Part shown: piece after piece, positions 17,741 to 26,409 of the stretch | Layout: the number at the start of each line of letters is the position of its first letter | Position numbering within the stretch: the stretch's first letter is position 1 | Source: Aquimarina aggregata | Lineage (GTDB): Bacteria; Bacteroidota; Bacteroidia; Flavobacteriales; Flavobacteriaceae | Assembly: GCF_001632745.1 (NCBI RefSeq) | Contig: NZ_LQRT01000046.1 | Coordinates: 248,001 to 312,000 of the forward strand | DNA: 64,000 nt | Direction of reading: 5' to 3' | Program-made: the position numbers and the translations under genes | Notes under the pieces: generated by a model | What the model saw: the letters and a program-made list of their open reading frames with translations, nothing else | What the model was told of the DNA's origin: nothing | Databases searched by the model: none

Positions 17741-18244
17741 ATGATATACACAAAATTTAGTACGCATTTTAGGATATACTCTTATATCGTAATTATCCTT
17801 TTCTCTGTTAATTCAGGTTTTAGTCAAAGAGTACGACAAGAAAAAATGGAAAAACTTAGTTATCTGGTTGGTGAATGGATTGGTACCTCAACTATTTACA
17901 AAAACGATTCTATTACTAAACAAGTTCCTGTTTTTGAGAACGTAAGTTTTAAACTAGATAAGAATATAATTACGCTAGATGTGTACTCTGAATTAATTCA
18001 ATTACATACTATAATTTACTATGATGAAAAGGATGAAAAGTATTATTACAATCCTTTTTCAAAAAATGGTGCTGGAAAATACCCAGGTGAATATAAGGGT
18101 GGAAAATTTATAGTATGGTTTAATGAAAACAGGAGATTAATATTTAGCTTAACTCCAGAAGGATATTTTCAAGAATATGGTGAGAAACTTGAAAATGGAA
18201 TATGGCACAAATATTTTGAAGATGTTTTAAAAAAAACACCCTAA
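17741..18244 (+). CDS. Exported small beta-barrel protein (DUF1579/lipocalin-like)
   Basis: The 167-residue protein has an N-terminal signal sequence of about 28 residues ending at NSGFSQ. The mature part begins with KLSYLVGEWIGTSTIYKND and continues as alternating beta strands with GGKFIVWFNENRRLIFSLTP. The early LVGEW motif and strand-turn pattern resemble DUF1579 or lipocalin-like small barrels that bind hydrophobic ligands, though the similarity is weak and no ligand residue is evident. It stands alone between the GNAT gene and the thioredoxin gene. Confidence 0.65.
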   Translation: MIYTKFSTHFRIYSYIVIILFSVNSGFSQRVRQEKMEKLSYLVGEWIGTSTIYKNDSITKQVPVFENVSFKLDKNIITLDVYSELIQLHTIIYYDEKDEKYYYNPFSKNGAGKYPGEYKGGKFIVWFNENRRLIFSLTPEGYFQEYGEKLENGIWHKYFEDVLKKTP

Positions 18245-18372
18245 AGCTCATTATGGATTAATAGTTAAAATAAAATTTAGATATATTTTCAAAAAAACAT
18301 ACAAACCTGGTAACATTTTTTACTACTTGGGTACCTATATTTACCAACTCAATTAGTATAGGAATAGAATTT

Positions 18373-18873
18373 ATGAAACTTAGAAATCACGTTATTAACT
18401 TTCAAAACTCAGCAGAAAAAGAGTTTAACGAGAAAAAAAATATAATTACATGTATCAAATTTTTACTTGCATTACTACTGTTTTTTGGCTCAACTATTTT
18501 TGCGGGTTTGACATTGCCTTTTAGGGTTCTAATAAAACAATTCTCTAAAAAAAGTAAAAAGTCTAAGGTTTATGTAGGTCATAATCAAAACATCGATGAA
18601 CTTCTAAAAAAAGAAGAATTAGTATTGATCGATTTTTGGGCAGAATGGTGTGGTCCTTGCGTCATGATGAATTCAGTAATAAAAGAGTTTTCTGAAGTAT
18701 CACAACATATTAAAGTAATAAAGATCAATGCAGATATGAATATGAAAACATTAAAAAGGTTTAATGTTAGAGGTTTACCTCATTTTTTACTTATTGCTAA
18801 TGGTAAAGAAATTAAACGTCATGCCGGACCTATGACATTTAAGGATTTAAATGAATTTTGTTTTAACCCATAA
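18373..18873 (+). CDS. Membrane-anchored thioredoxin
   Basis: The 166-residue protein has a charged N-terminal segment, one membrane span (about residues 26-50, CIKFLLALLLFFGSTIFAG) and a thioredoxin domain from about residue 65. The active site WCGPC is at 92-96 inside LIDFWAEWCGPCVMMN, and the cis-proline motif is in VRGLPHFLL. Both cysteines are present, so it should be redox active. The span plus charge pattern would place the domain at the membrane, but the side cannot be fixed from sequence. It precedes the peptidase-like membrane gene at 18948 with a 74-base gap. Confidence 0.85.
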   Translation: MKLRNHVINFQNSAEKEFNEKKNIITCIKFLLALLLFFGSTIFAGLTLPFRVLIKQFSKKSKKSKVYVGHNQNIDELLKKEELVLIDFWAEWCGPCVMMNSVIKEFSEVSQHIKVIKINADMNMKTLKRFNVRGLPHFLLIANGKEIKRHAGPMTFKDLNEFCFNP

Positions 18874-18947
18874 CCATACGAGTACAGTAACATCACATCA
18901 ATTTATAACTTGATTCTTTATACATTATAAAAAAATAAAATTTATAC

Positions 18948-19748
18948 TTGAAAAAAGTATTAAAAATAATATCACCAATATTACTATTTGGGTTTCTAAC
19001 CGTAGTGACTCAAATTGGTGGAATTATTTATCTAGGGAGCCTCTTAATTGCAAAAAAATGGAAATGGGATTTAAAATATAAACTTCTAATTATTTTTACC
19101 GGATTCTATTTAATTTCCACCTTCTTTATTATACCATTTATTGCTCCCTTCTTTGGACGAGAAAAGGTAAAACATCATGATAGTATAAAACCCACTAATT
19201 ATATGACTGTTTTACTGAATAGAAATTATGTCACACCTGCACTAAATGAATTACTTTATCAAACAGAAAAAGAATTAGAGGGAACAGGCATTCAAATCCA
19301 TTATCTAGATGCAAACTTTCCTTTTTTTAATAAATTTCCCTTACCGCCTCACTTAAGCCATAATGACGGAAAGAAAATTGATCTTAGTCTGATTTATGAA
19401 ACAAAAACTGGAAAGCTAACCAATAAACAAAAATCAATAAGTGGTTATGGGGTTTTTGAATCTCCTAAATTAAATGAGTACAATCAAATTGACAAATGCC
19501 TGAAAAACGGTTATTTTCAGTATGATTATCCTAAATATGTAACTTTTGGAAAAATAAATAAACAGTTAGTCTTTTCTAAAAAAGGAACTTATACACTTAT
19601 AAAAAGTATTTTAAAAAATAAAAACTTAGGAAAAATTTTTATTGAACCTCATCTTAAAAATAGAATGAAGCTAACTCATGAAAAAGTAAGGTATCATGGT
19701 TGCAAGGCCGTAAGACACGATGATCACATTCACATACAATTAAAGTAA
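18948..19748 (+). CDS. Membrane protein with M15/M74-like peptidase motifs
   Basis: The 266-residue frame starts at TTG; the next residues (KKVLKIISPILLFGFLTVVT) make a natural membrane start. Two hydrophobic spans lie at about residues 8-35 and 45-75, and the rest is outside the membrane. The C-terminal half shows the LAS-peptidase pattern of zinc D,D-peptidases and murein endopeptidases: SHNDGKKIDLS (HxxGxxxD-like, with first-ligand His and Asp) and a terminal HDDHIHIQL containing HxH. This fits a cell-wall peptidase that cleaves peptidoglycan cross-links or the D-Ala terminus. The call rests on these motifs alone. Confidence 0.65.
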   Translation: MKKVLKIISPILLFGFLTVVTQIGGIIYLGSLLIAKKWKWDLKYKLLIIFTGFYLISTFFIIPFIAPFFGREKVKHHDSIKPTNYMTVLLNRNYVTPALNELLYQTEKELEGTGIQIHYLDANFPFFNKFPLPPHLSHNDGKKIDLSLIYETKTGKLTNKQKSISGYGVFESPKLNEYNQIDKCLKNGYFQYDYPKYVTFGKINKQLVFSKKGTYTLIKSILKNKNLGKIFIEPHLKNRMKLTHEKVRYHGCKAVRHDDHIHIQLK

Positions 19749-19848
19749 ATAGTACTCACAATGCTTTGTTTTTGTATATTATATGTAAAAGAGCTCTTTA
19801 AAATAGTCACATTTTTTTTCAAAAAGAATTCATAAAAAAACAAAAAAC

Positions 19849-19879
19849 TTGTTTAGTTGAGAATTTTTTATCATCTTTG
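19849..19879 (+). promoter_or_regulatory. Putative promoter of the Rrf2 operon
   Basis: A TTG at 19849-19851 and CATCTTTG at 19872-19879 (one mismatch to TAnnTTTG) are 20 bases apart, close to Bacteroidota promoter spacing. The Rrf2 dyad at 19880-19904 begins at the next base, exactly where a repressor would block initiation. Confidence 0.45.
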
Positions 19880-19904
19880 AACTGTAATTAAATTTATTAC
19901 AGTT
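19880..19904. promoter_or_regulatory. Operator-like dyad 1 of the Rrf2 regulator
   Basis: AACTGTAAT (19880-19888) and its exact reverse complement ATTACAGTT (19896-19904) are separated by seven bases. ACTGT and ACAGT start 18 bases apart, as in the second dyad at 20345. A perfect 9-bp dyad 15 bases before an Rrf2-type gene is the expected form of an autoregulatory site. Confidence 0.65.
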
Positions 19905-19918
19905 AAAAAATAAGAGTT

Positions 19919-20329
19919 TTGGTTAAAAGTAAATTTTCTATTTCGTTACATATAATGACTTTATTGGCATATTATCCCAATGAATGGCATGCCTCATCTC
20001 AAATTGCAGATAGTCTTAACATCAACCCTGTTCTTGTTAGAAAGGAAATAAAAACATTAAAAGAAAGCGGTCTTATAGAAAGTAAAGAAGGTAAAAATGG
20101 TGGTGTAAAATTACTAAAGCCTTCTAAAAATATCACGATAGCCGATATTTTTGAATCTGTAAAAGGAAGTAGCCATGTACTTAACCTTTCTAGTAATCTA
20201 CCCGATGTTACTTGTAAAATAGGCGGTCAAATTAATGAAAAACTACTTTCGATGTTTAATGATATTGATAATGCAATTCTAAATACCCTAAAAAACCAAA
20301 CATTAGAAGAATTTAAAAATCAGTTTTAG
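19919..20329 (+). CDS. Rrf2-family transcriptional regulator
   Basis: The 136-residue protein begins at TTG and shows the Rrf2 winged HTH: SKFSISLHIMTLLAYYP, then SSQIADSLNINPVLVRKEIK as recognition helix, then SGLIESKEGKNGGVKLLK as wing. The C-terminal helix contains a single Cys (DVTCKIGGQINEKL), not the three-Cys set of IscR or NsrR. A cluster-binding sensor is therefore unlikely, and a one-Cys redox or electrophile switch of the YwnA/Rrf2 type is possible. Dyads lie just before it and in the gap to the next gene, so it probably represses its own operon. Confidence 0.88.
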   Translation: MVKSKFSISLHIMTLLAYYPNEWHASSQIADSLNINPVLVRKEIKTLKESGLIESKEGKNGGVKLLKPSKNITIADIFESVKGSSHVLNLSSNLPDVTCKIGGQINEKLLSMFNDIDNAILNTLKNQTLEEFKNQF

Positions 20330-20344
20330 TTTTTTTTGACTTAA

Positions 20345-20367
20345 ACTGTAACAAAAAATATAACAGT
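20345..20367. promoter_or_regulatory. Operator-like dyad 2 before the operon enzymes
   Basis: ACTGTAAC at 20345-20352 faces ATAACAGT at 20360-20367. ACTGT and ACAGT start 18 bases apart, the same spacing as in the dyad before the Rrf2 gene. It lies between the Rrf2 stop and the hydrolase start, with a TTTG at 20335-20338 that could be a -33 box. Confidence 0.55.
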
Positions 20368-20379
20368 AAAAACAACAAC

Positions 20380-21234
20380 ATGAATACCTCAATTGAAATT
20401 AATGGACTATCGATTTTCTATAGAGAATCAGGTCAACAAAACCAAGAAACAATTTTGTTTTTACATGGTAACCCTTCTTCATCACATATGTACAAAAGTT
20501 TAATGACCATATTAGAAGATAAATACCATGTTATTGCTCCTGATTATCCAGGTTTCGGATTTAGTGACAGGCCTACAATAGAAGAATTCGAGTACTCATT
20601 TGATAATATTAGTCAAATTATTGAACAATTCATTGATAAACTTAAGCTTAAAAATTTCTACCTGTTTGTTCAGGATTATGGGGGACCTGTGGGGTTTCGT
20701 ATCGCAACGCGACGACCTGAGTTAATAAAAGGATTAATTATCCAAAATGCAAATGTCTATAAAGAAGGTTTCGGCGAATGGGCAATAGAAATAGGGACCT
20801 ATGTACAAAACAATGATATTGAAGGTCTTAATACATATAAAAAACACTTAACATCCTTAGAAGGTATTAAAGAGCAATATATTACCGGTGCCAAGGATAC
20901 TAATCTAATAGATCCATCTTCCTATTTCCTTGACTATGCTTTCCTAAATCGTCCCGGTGTAAAAGAAATTTTCTTAACGCTATTTGATAATTATGGCACA
21001 AATTTCGAAAAATACGAAGAGTGGCAAAATTATCTTAGAACATATCAACCTCCAACTTTAGTCGTTTGGGGTGAAAATGATAAATTCTTTAGTAGACCCG
21101 GTGGTGAAGCTTATGCAAAAGATCTAAATGATGTAACACTACATTTTTTTGATGGAGGTCACTTTATGCTAGAAGAGTATAAATCAGAAGTTGCGATCCT
21201 CATAGATACATTTATTCAAAAACAAATCAATTAA
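20380..21234 (+). CDS. Alpha/beta hydrolase, haloalkane dehalogenase/epoxide hydrolase-like
   Basis: The 284-residue protein has the oxyanion motif HGNPSSSHMY (about 29-38). At the nucleophile elbow is VQDYGGPVGFR, where Asp99 replaces the usual serine. Asp nucleophiles define haloalkane dehalogenases and epoxide hydrolases. An acid residue follows in VVWGENDKFF, and the catalytic His is in DGGHFMLEE. The tyrosine next to the Asp differs from the Trp of classical dehalogenases, so the substrate may be an epoxide, haloalkane or another electrophile. It is the first enzyme of the Rrf2-controlled operon and starts 13 bases after the second dyad. Confidence 0.85.
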   Translation: MNTSIEINGLSIFYRESGQQNQETILFLHGNPSSSHMYKSLMTILEDKYHVIAPDYPGFGFSDRPTIEEFEYSFDNISQIIEQFIDKLKLKNFYLFVQDYGGPVGFRIATRRPELIKGLIIQNANVYKEGFGEWAIEIGTYVQNNDIEGLNTYKKHLTSLEGIKEQYITGAKDTNLIDPSSYFLDYAFLNRPGVKEIFLTLFDNYGTNFEKYEEWQNYLRTYQPPTLVVWGENDKFFSRPGGEAYAKDLNDVTLHFFDGGHFMLEEYKSEVAILIDTFIQKQIN

Positions 21235-21255
21235 TAAATTAAAAATATATAAGAA

Positions 21256-22134
21256 ATGAAAATATTTGTAACAGGAGCTACAGGGTTCCAAGGTGGTAAT
21301 ATTGCAAAAGCATTATTAGATGATAATCATAAAGTGATAACTCTTAAAAGAGATCTTACAAGCGGAATGCCTGTTATGCCAGGTGTTGAAGTAATTAAAG
21401 GTGGGCTAGAGAATAAAGAATCTTTAATTGAAGTAATTAAGGGTACGCAGGCAGCCGTATATTCATTCCCGCTTATTTTTGATATTGATCTTGCCAAAAC
21501 ATACACCAAAAATTTCATTGCAGCTGCAAAACAAGAAAATGTTGAGCTAATCATATTTAATACAACTTTTTATTTACCCACAAAAGAAACCGGGTTTTTA
21601 GCACTTGATATGAAAGTAGCCATGAAAGAATTATTTGATAATTCAGATCTAAATGTAATAACTCTTGTGCCAGATATTTATCTTGATAACATTGCCGCTC
21701 CATGGTCTATTCCTGTTATTTTAGAAAACAAGATTGTACCTTATCCTATAGCTTCAAACAAGAAACTACCTTGGATTAGTCATTTTGATCTTGCAAAATA
21801 TGTCGCCAAAGCAGTTACAAAACCTGAACTAGCAGGCCAAACACTTCCAATAGGTGGCAATCTTGTAACTGGTAAAGAAATTACATCTGCTATATCCTCA
21901 AAAATAGATCAAAGTCTTGATTTTATAGAAGTTCCAGTAAATGAATTTGAAGAACAATTAAAGCCTGGATTTGGAGAAGTAGGAGCCAGAGAAATTTCTA
22001 ATCTATATCGTTTTGTAGAACAAAATCATTCAGATTTTATAAATAAGGATTTTCAAAAGACAAACGAATTACTAGGCATCTCTCCACAATCCATTTCAGA
22101 CTGGGTAGCTTCTGTAAATTGGAATGTTTCTTAA
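21256..22134 (+). CDS. NmrA-like NAD(P)-binding protein
   Basis: The 292-residue protein starts with the Rossmann signature VTGATGFQGGNIAKAL (GxxGxxG). It lacks the Tyr-x-x-x-Lys of true short-chain dehydrogenases, which points to the NmrA/HSCARG atypical branch. The C-terminal half (ITSAISSKIDQSLDFIEVPV onward) matches the substrate-domain region of that group. Such proteins may reduce quinones or act as redox sensors. The gene is 21 bases downstream of the Asp-nucleophile hydrolase in the Rrf2 operon, in keeping with NAD(P)H-linked detoxification, although the substrate is unknown. Confidence 0.85.
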   Translation: MKIFVTGATGFQGGNIAKALLDDNHKVITLKRDLTSGMPVMPGVEVIKGGLENKESLIEVIKGTQAAVYSFPLIFDIDLAKTYTKNFIAAAKQENVELIIFNTTFYLPTKETGFLALDMKVAMKELFDNSDLNVITLVPDIYLDNIAAPWSIPVILENKIVPYPIASNKKLPWISHFDLAKYVAKAVTKPELAGQTLPIGGNLVTGKEITSAISSKIDQSLDFIEVPVNEFEEQLKPGFGEVGAREISNLYRFVEQNHSDFINKDFQKTNELLGISPQSISDWVASVNWNVS

Positions 22135-22212
22135 ACTTTTAAATCCTAAGTTTTAGCATAGGACAATGTATGATGGAATTTGGCCAATTTTAATTATAAA
22201 TTCAATATTCAA

Positions 22213-23142
22213 ATGAAGACTCATTTTCACGAAGGAGAATTAAAACTCCAGAAAAAGTATAATGCTTGGCATGACCCAAAATTGGTAGAACGCTTGTTAA
22301 AAGATCATATTGTTAGTCAATTAATTCCATTTATAGAACAGCAAACTACTGTTATTCTAAGTACAACAGATTCAACTAAGAATATATGGGCATCTATGTT
22401 TATTGGTACCAAAGGCTTTGTAGAGGTATTATCACCTAAGTATATTCGTATTCATCTTGACAAATTAAAAAGTACCAAAGCAGATATTCTTTTTAAGAAC
22501 ATTAAGGTAAACTCGAAGATCGGGCTTTTATTTATAGATACCGTGACAAGAACCAGATATCGTTTGAATGGTTATGCTAATTTATTGCAGGATAGGTTAG
22601 AAATAGAGGTACTTGAAGCTTATCCAAATTGCCCTAAATATATTCAACAACGCATACTTAAGTTTTCAGAAGACAGTTCTGATCTTGGTGCAGAGCAAAC
22701 TGTAGGAACAGTATTAACAACTATTCATAAGCAATGGATTAATGAAGCAAATACTTTTTTTCTTGGCAGTATGAATGCCAATGGCGATATGGATGCATCG
22801 CACCGAGGAGGGCCTACAGGTTTTGTAGAGATTTTAGAAAATGGAGTACTTAAGATTCCCGATTATGTTGGAAACAACTTGTTTAATACACTCGGTAATT
22901 TTGTTGAATTCCCTAAAGCCGGTTTGCTTTTCATTGATTTTGAAAAAGGACACTCTCTTCAACTCTCCGGTAAAACTGAATTAGTTTTTGATCAAGAAGA
23001 AACTAAAGATTTAGAAATTACTACCGGAACAGGGCGTTACTGGCTATTTAAGACTGAGCAATGGATTCAAACACAAACACATCATAAAATAGATTGGGAG
23101 TTCGTGAGTTTTTCTCCTTTCAATCCACAACTAAAATCATAA
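22213..23142 (+). CDS. Pyridoxamine 5'-phosphate oxidase-fold flavin protein
   Basis: I use the ATG at 22213 (MKTHFHEGELKLQKK), which matches the usual FHEGE start of this family. An upstream TTG at 22180 adds only 11 AT-coded residues. The 309-residue protein contains two copies of the PNPOx split-barrel fold. Both carry an FxGTKGFVEV- or RGGPTGFVEI-type strand, in WASMFIGTKGFVEVLSPKYI and in DASHRGGPTGFVEILENGVL. These tandem proteins bind FMN or F420-like cofactors and are thought to be oxidoreductases. It follows the NmrA gene in the Rrf2 operon, supporting a redox role. Confidence 0.83.
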   Translation: MKTHFHEGELKLQKKYNAWHDPKLVERLLKDHIVSQLIPFIEQQTTVILSTTDSTKNIWASMFIGTKGFVEVLSPKYIRIHLDKLKSTKADILFKNIKVNSKIGLLFIDTVTRTRYRLNGYANLLQDRLEIEVLEAYPNCPKYIQQRILKFSEDSSDLGAEQTVGTVLTTIHKQWINEANTFFLGSMNANGDMDASHRGGPTGFVEILENGVLKIPDYVGNNLFNTLGNFVEFPKAGLLFIDFEKGHSLQLSGKTELVFDQEETKDLEITTGTGRYWLFKTEQWIQTQTHHKIDWEFVSFSPFNPQLKS

Positions 23143-23157
23143 AAAGCAAATAAAATT

Positions 23158-23556
23158 ATGAATGAAAATTTAAAAAATGAAATTAGAAATGCTTTAGACA
23201 AATGGCTACAAGCATTTAACAATAATGATTTGGATGCATTAATGGATTTATATGATCCAGAAATCAATTATGCAAATAGTAACAAACCTATTGAAGTTGG
23301 GATTACAACGGTAAAAGAAGGTTTTGCTCAAAGTTTTGCAATCAAACCTCAAGTTACTTTTAAAGAAGAGCAAGTAATTGCTACTACTGACTTGGGCTTT
23401 ATTGCAGGTCAATTTAGAGTTTCTGGAACAGATCCAAAAGATGGAAATGCTGTTGGCGAAGCTGGTCGTGTAGTCGCTATTTTTAGAAAAAATACCGAAG
23501 ACCAATGGAAATTAGTATTTGATATGGATAACCGTCCACCAGACGTAACAATTTAA
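23158..23556 (+). CDS. NTF2-like/SnoaL-fold protein (DUF4440-type)
   Basis: The 132-residue protein has the NTF2-like cone fold pattern: an N-terminal helix pair (LDKWLQAFNNNDLDALMDLY), the DPEINYANS strand, and late strands GRVVAIFRKNTEDQWKLVFD. Such domains carry polyketide cyclase, ketosteroid isomerase or binding functions; catalytic assignment needs pocket residues that I cannot judge here. It starts 15 bases after the PNPOx-like gene in the Rrf2 operon and is followed at 14 bases by a second protein of the same fold, so the two may form a pair. Confidence 0.83.
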   Translation: MNENLKNEIRNALDKWLQAFNNNDLDALMDLYDPEINYANSNKPIEVGITTVKEGFAQSFAIKPQVTFKEEQVIATTDLGFIAGQFRVSGTDPKDGNAVGEAGRVVAIFRKNTEDQWKLVFDMDNRPPDVTI

Positions 23557-23570
23557 AAACAAATAATCAC

Positions 23571-23954
23571 ATGATTAGAAAAGCAATGCGACCAAGAGAT
23601 GTTGCTAACGAGATAGGAAAATGTATAGCGGAAGGAAATATTGATAATATAGTTGATTTTTTTCACCCCGATTATCGCATGTCTTTTCCTCCTACCGAAG
23701 CACCAAAATCAGGTTTAGACACGGTAAAAGAAGTTTTCTCTTCTTTCATTGAATCAAAATCAGTCTTGAACAGTACAGTAACCGGTGAAATTATTAATGG
23801 AAACATTGCATTAGTACAGGCAAAATGGAACATTAAAGATTCAACTGGAACAATTATAAGTGAAGGTAACGCAACAGAAGTTTTTAAGCAACGTGAAGAT
23901 GGTAGTTGGGTATATTACATTGATTGCCCAATGGGTCTACCACCGATAGAATGA
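23571..23954 (+). CDS. Second NTF2-like/SnoaL-fold protein
   Basis: The 127-residue protein belongs to the same fold as its upstream neighbour. It has helix IGKCIAEGNIDNIVDFFHPDY, strand MSFPPTEAPKSGLDTVKEVF, central strand GEIINGNIALVQAKWNIKD and final strand ATEVFKQREDGSWVYYIDCP. Sequence similarity between the two copies is low, so they are divergent paralogs rather than a recent duplication. It is the last gene of the Rrf2 operon and precedes a hairpin at 24011. Enzymatic activity is unknown. Confidence 0.83.
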   Translation: MIRKAMRPRDVANEIGKCIAEGNIDNIVDFFHPDYRMSFPPTEAPKSGLDTVKEVFSSFIESKSVLNSTVTGEIINGNIALVQAKWNIKDSTGTIISEGNATEVFKQREDGSWVYYIDCPMGLPPIE

Positions 23955-24337
23955 TTACATCGTTTTGATTATAAATCAAGTGCATAAAAACCACTTGCAG
24001 TAACACCTACAAATAGCAATATAGAATTTAAACACAAGTTTAATTTTGTATTGCTATTTATATATACAAACTATTGACAACAAATAAACACTACTATAAA
24101 ATTATAAGCAAATTTTGATTTCTATGAATTTAAAACACAGCCCTACATCGGATTAATTATGGCCAAACTTTTAAATCGATATAGATAGATACAATTATGC
24201 TAGAGATACTAAACAATGATTAATAATATAGATTTAAGACTAAAACCACTATAATTATTTATTTTGTAAATTCATTTCCGAAAAAGTAGAGATTAAAAAC
24301 TTGGTATCAATCATCTTCAAAATGTTCTTAGTAATCA
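23955..24337. other. Intergenic region between Rrf2 operon and DUF6090 gene
   Basis: These 383 AT-rich bases contain the operon terminator hairpin at 24011-24059 and otherwise nothing I can assign. No open frame in the second half has a plausible start and composition. The DUF6090 gene must have its own promoter within it. Confidence 0.5.
24011..24059. terminator. Long AT-rich hairpin after the Rrf2 operon
   Basis: AAATAGCAATA (24011-24021) pairs with TATTGCTATTT (24049-24059). The interior contains a second imperfect stem (AATTTAAAC against GTTTAATT). It ends the operon 57 bases after its last gene. Confidence 0.55.
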
Positions 24338-25108
24338 ATGATAAAATTCTTTAGAAAAATTAGACAAAAAGCATTAACCAACAATAAATTTAGTAAATAC
24401 ATTTTATATGCAATTGGGGAAATTGTGCTTGTGGTAATTGGTATTCTTATAGCGTTACAATTAAACAGCAAAAAGGCAAAATCTGATACCTTCAAAAAAC
24501 AACAAAATTATTTAGCGTTGATCAAGGGAGAGATGAAGAACAATCTTCTTACATTATCGAATGAGAGTGAAGACTTACTGTCAATTATAGAAAATAACCG
24601 TAAGATTATCGCACTAATGGATTCAGATTCTGCGGCTACCGCTATTAATGAAAATGATCTTTCCTCGTTGTTATTAATGCCCATATCTAGAGCTATTAGT
24701 ATTGATTATGAAAATGGGGCTTTTAAGGAACTTATTTCTTCTGGAGGATTAAAAGATATACATAATGATAGTATTCGAACTATATTAAGATCTTGGGAAA
24801 GTAAGCTAATTACTATAAAAGAACAAGAAAATGCACTTCGTCAATCTTTAAATAAAACTATTGAATATGTAGAGGCCCATGGAAATTATAGAGCAGTTTT
24901 TGATAGAATAGGGCTATCAGAAGATTTAAACATTAATCTGTCTTCAAAGGTCACGACCAATAAACATTTGTTAACATCTCAAAAACTAGAAAATATCCTG
25001 TTAAATTACTTGGCTTGCGCTATTCAGCTACATGAAAAGAATTATCCAACATTTAAAAATGATATACAGTCATTAATTGATATGATAGACAAAGAATTGA
25101 AAAAGTAG
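24338..25108 (+). CDS. DUF6090 family membrane-anchored protein
   Basis: The 256-residue protein begins MIKFFRKIRQKALTNNKFSK, then one membrane helix (YAIGEIVLVVIGILIALQLN). This N-terminal signature is characteristic of DUF6090, a common Flavobacteriia-specific family of unknown function. The rest (about residues 50-256) is a helical extracytoplasmic domain with no catalytic motif. No signal cleavage is expected, so it should remain anchored with the domain in the periplasm. It stands alone, 86 bases before the serine hydrolase gene, and may be co-transcribed with it. Confidence 0.85.
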   Translation: MIKFFRKIRQKALTNNKFSKYILYAIGEIVLVVIGILIALQLNSKKAKSDTFKKQQNYLALIKGEMKNNLLTLSNESEDLLSIIENNRKIIALMDSDSAATAINENDLSSLLLMPISRAISIDYENGAFKELISSGGLKDIHNDSIRTILRSWESKLITIKEQENALRQSLNKTIEYVEAHGNYRAVFDRIGLSEDLNINLSSKVTTNKHLLTSQKLENILLNYLACAIQLHEKNYPTFKNDIQSLIDMIDKELKK

Positions 25109-25193
25109 TTTCAAAAAAAACACACAAAATTATATAACGCTACTCCATTTATTATTAATACTATAATCATACAGTACAACAATTTCAACGCAT

Positions 25194-26393
25194 ATGAAAA
25201 ATATAGTCCTAACTCTACTTTTGAGTATTTCAGTTTCTATCGGTTTTGGTCAATCTGATCAAACAATACCAGATAAATTAACTAAAGAATTAGAGTCTAT
25301 AAGTGCACAAAAGCATATTAATGGGTTTTCTGTAGCCATAGTAAATCAAACCGGTGTATTATTTACAAAAGGGTTTGGATCGTCTGATATTAAAAAAGGA
25401 AGTGAATACACTCAAAATACAATTCAGAATATTGGTTCTATTTCAAAAACTTTTATTGGAATAGCCCTGTTAAAAGCTCAGGAACTCGGTAAACTAAAGT
25501 TAGACGACCCCATAAGTAATTATTTATCTTTTAAAGTGATTAATCCTTATTTTCCTGATCAACCCATAACTATAAGACAGTTAACAACACATACTTCTAG
25601 TATTAAAGATGCGGCTAGTTATGAAAAGTATGGATATGTTTTGAAAGAAAAAGCCAACAAAGAAGTTAAGGTTAATAGTAATTTTCGATCGCCTAATGAA
25701 ATGATGGATCAACAGTCATTCTTAAGAGAAATACTTGATGTAAAAGGAAAATGGTACAAGAAAAAGAACTTTTTAAAAACCGCACCGGGAAAACAATTTG
25801 AATATTCTAATATAGCAGCAGGTTTAGCTGCGTTAGTTTTAGAAAAAGCTACTAAAGAGTCATTTAATGAATTTACTAAAAAACATATTTTTGAACCTTT
25901 AGACATGACAAATACAGGGTGGGATTTTAACGAAATAGATATCTCAAAACACTCTAAACTTTACAGCGATAAAGAGACTCAATTAGCTTTTTATAAATTA
26001 ATCAATTATCCAGATGGAGGGTTAATCACCTCATCTTCTGAGTTAGGAAAATACTTATCTGAATTAATTGCTGGCTTTAGTGGTAATGGTAAAATACTAA
26101 ATAAAGAAAGCTACAAGGAATTGTTTACCCCTCGGCTTACTGATAAACATTATCAAGAACGAAGTGAAAGGGTTTATAATGATGAATATAATATGGGCGT
26201 TTTTATGGGGTTTTCTGCTAAAGACCAAATAGGACATACTGGTGGTGATCCAGCAATTGCTACATTAATGTTTTTTAATACCAAAACTAAAGTCGGTAAG
26301 ATTTTAATTATAAATACAGAGTTAGATAAGAGCGGTATCAAAGAATTTATTAGTATTTGGAAAAAGCTTGAAGCATATGAAAGTAAATTCTAA
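25194..26393 (+). CDS. Exported class C beta-lactamase-like serine hydrolase
   Basis: The 399-residue exported protein (signal MKNIVLTLLLSISVSIGFGQ) carries the three motifs of the serine beta-lactamase/penicillin-binding fold: SxxK in IGSISKTF, YxN in FEYSNIAAG, and a KTG-equivalent HTGGD near residue 360. The family includes D-aminopeptidases, esterases and D,D-peptidases as well as beta-lactamases. The HTG variant is common in non-lactamase members, so drug resistance should not be assumed. It ends at a bidirectional terminator shared with the PL6 gene. Confidence 0.87.
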   Translation: MKNIVLTLLLSISVSIGFGQSDQTIPDKLTKELESISAQKHINGFSVAIVNQTGVLFTKGFGSSDIKKGSEYTQNTIQNIGSISKTFIGIALLKAQELGKLKLDDPISNYLSFKVINPYFPDQPITIRQLTTHTSSIKDAASYEKYGYVLKEKANKEVKVNSNFRSPNEMMDQQSFLREILDVKGKWYKKKNFLKTAPGKQFEYSNIAAGLAALVLEKATKESFNEFTKKHIFEPLDMTNTGWDFNEIDISKHSKLYSDKETQLAFYKLINYPDGGLITSSSELGKYLSELIAGFSGNGKILNKESYKELFTPRLTDKHYQERSERVYNDEYNMGVFMGFSAKDQIGHTGGDPAIATLMFFNTKTKVGKILIINTELDKSGIKEFISIWKKLEAYESKF

Positions 26394-26409
26394 CACTTTT
26401 TAATAAAAT

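Noticed and set aside
22180..22212. Upstream TTG start for the PNPOx-like protein
   Set aside because: The added 11 residues are low-complexity and precede the usual family start at 22213.
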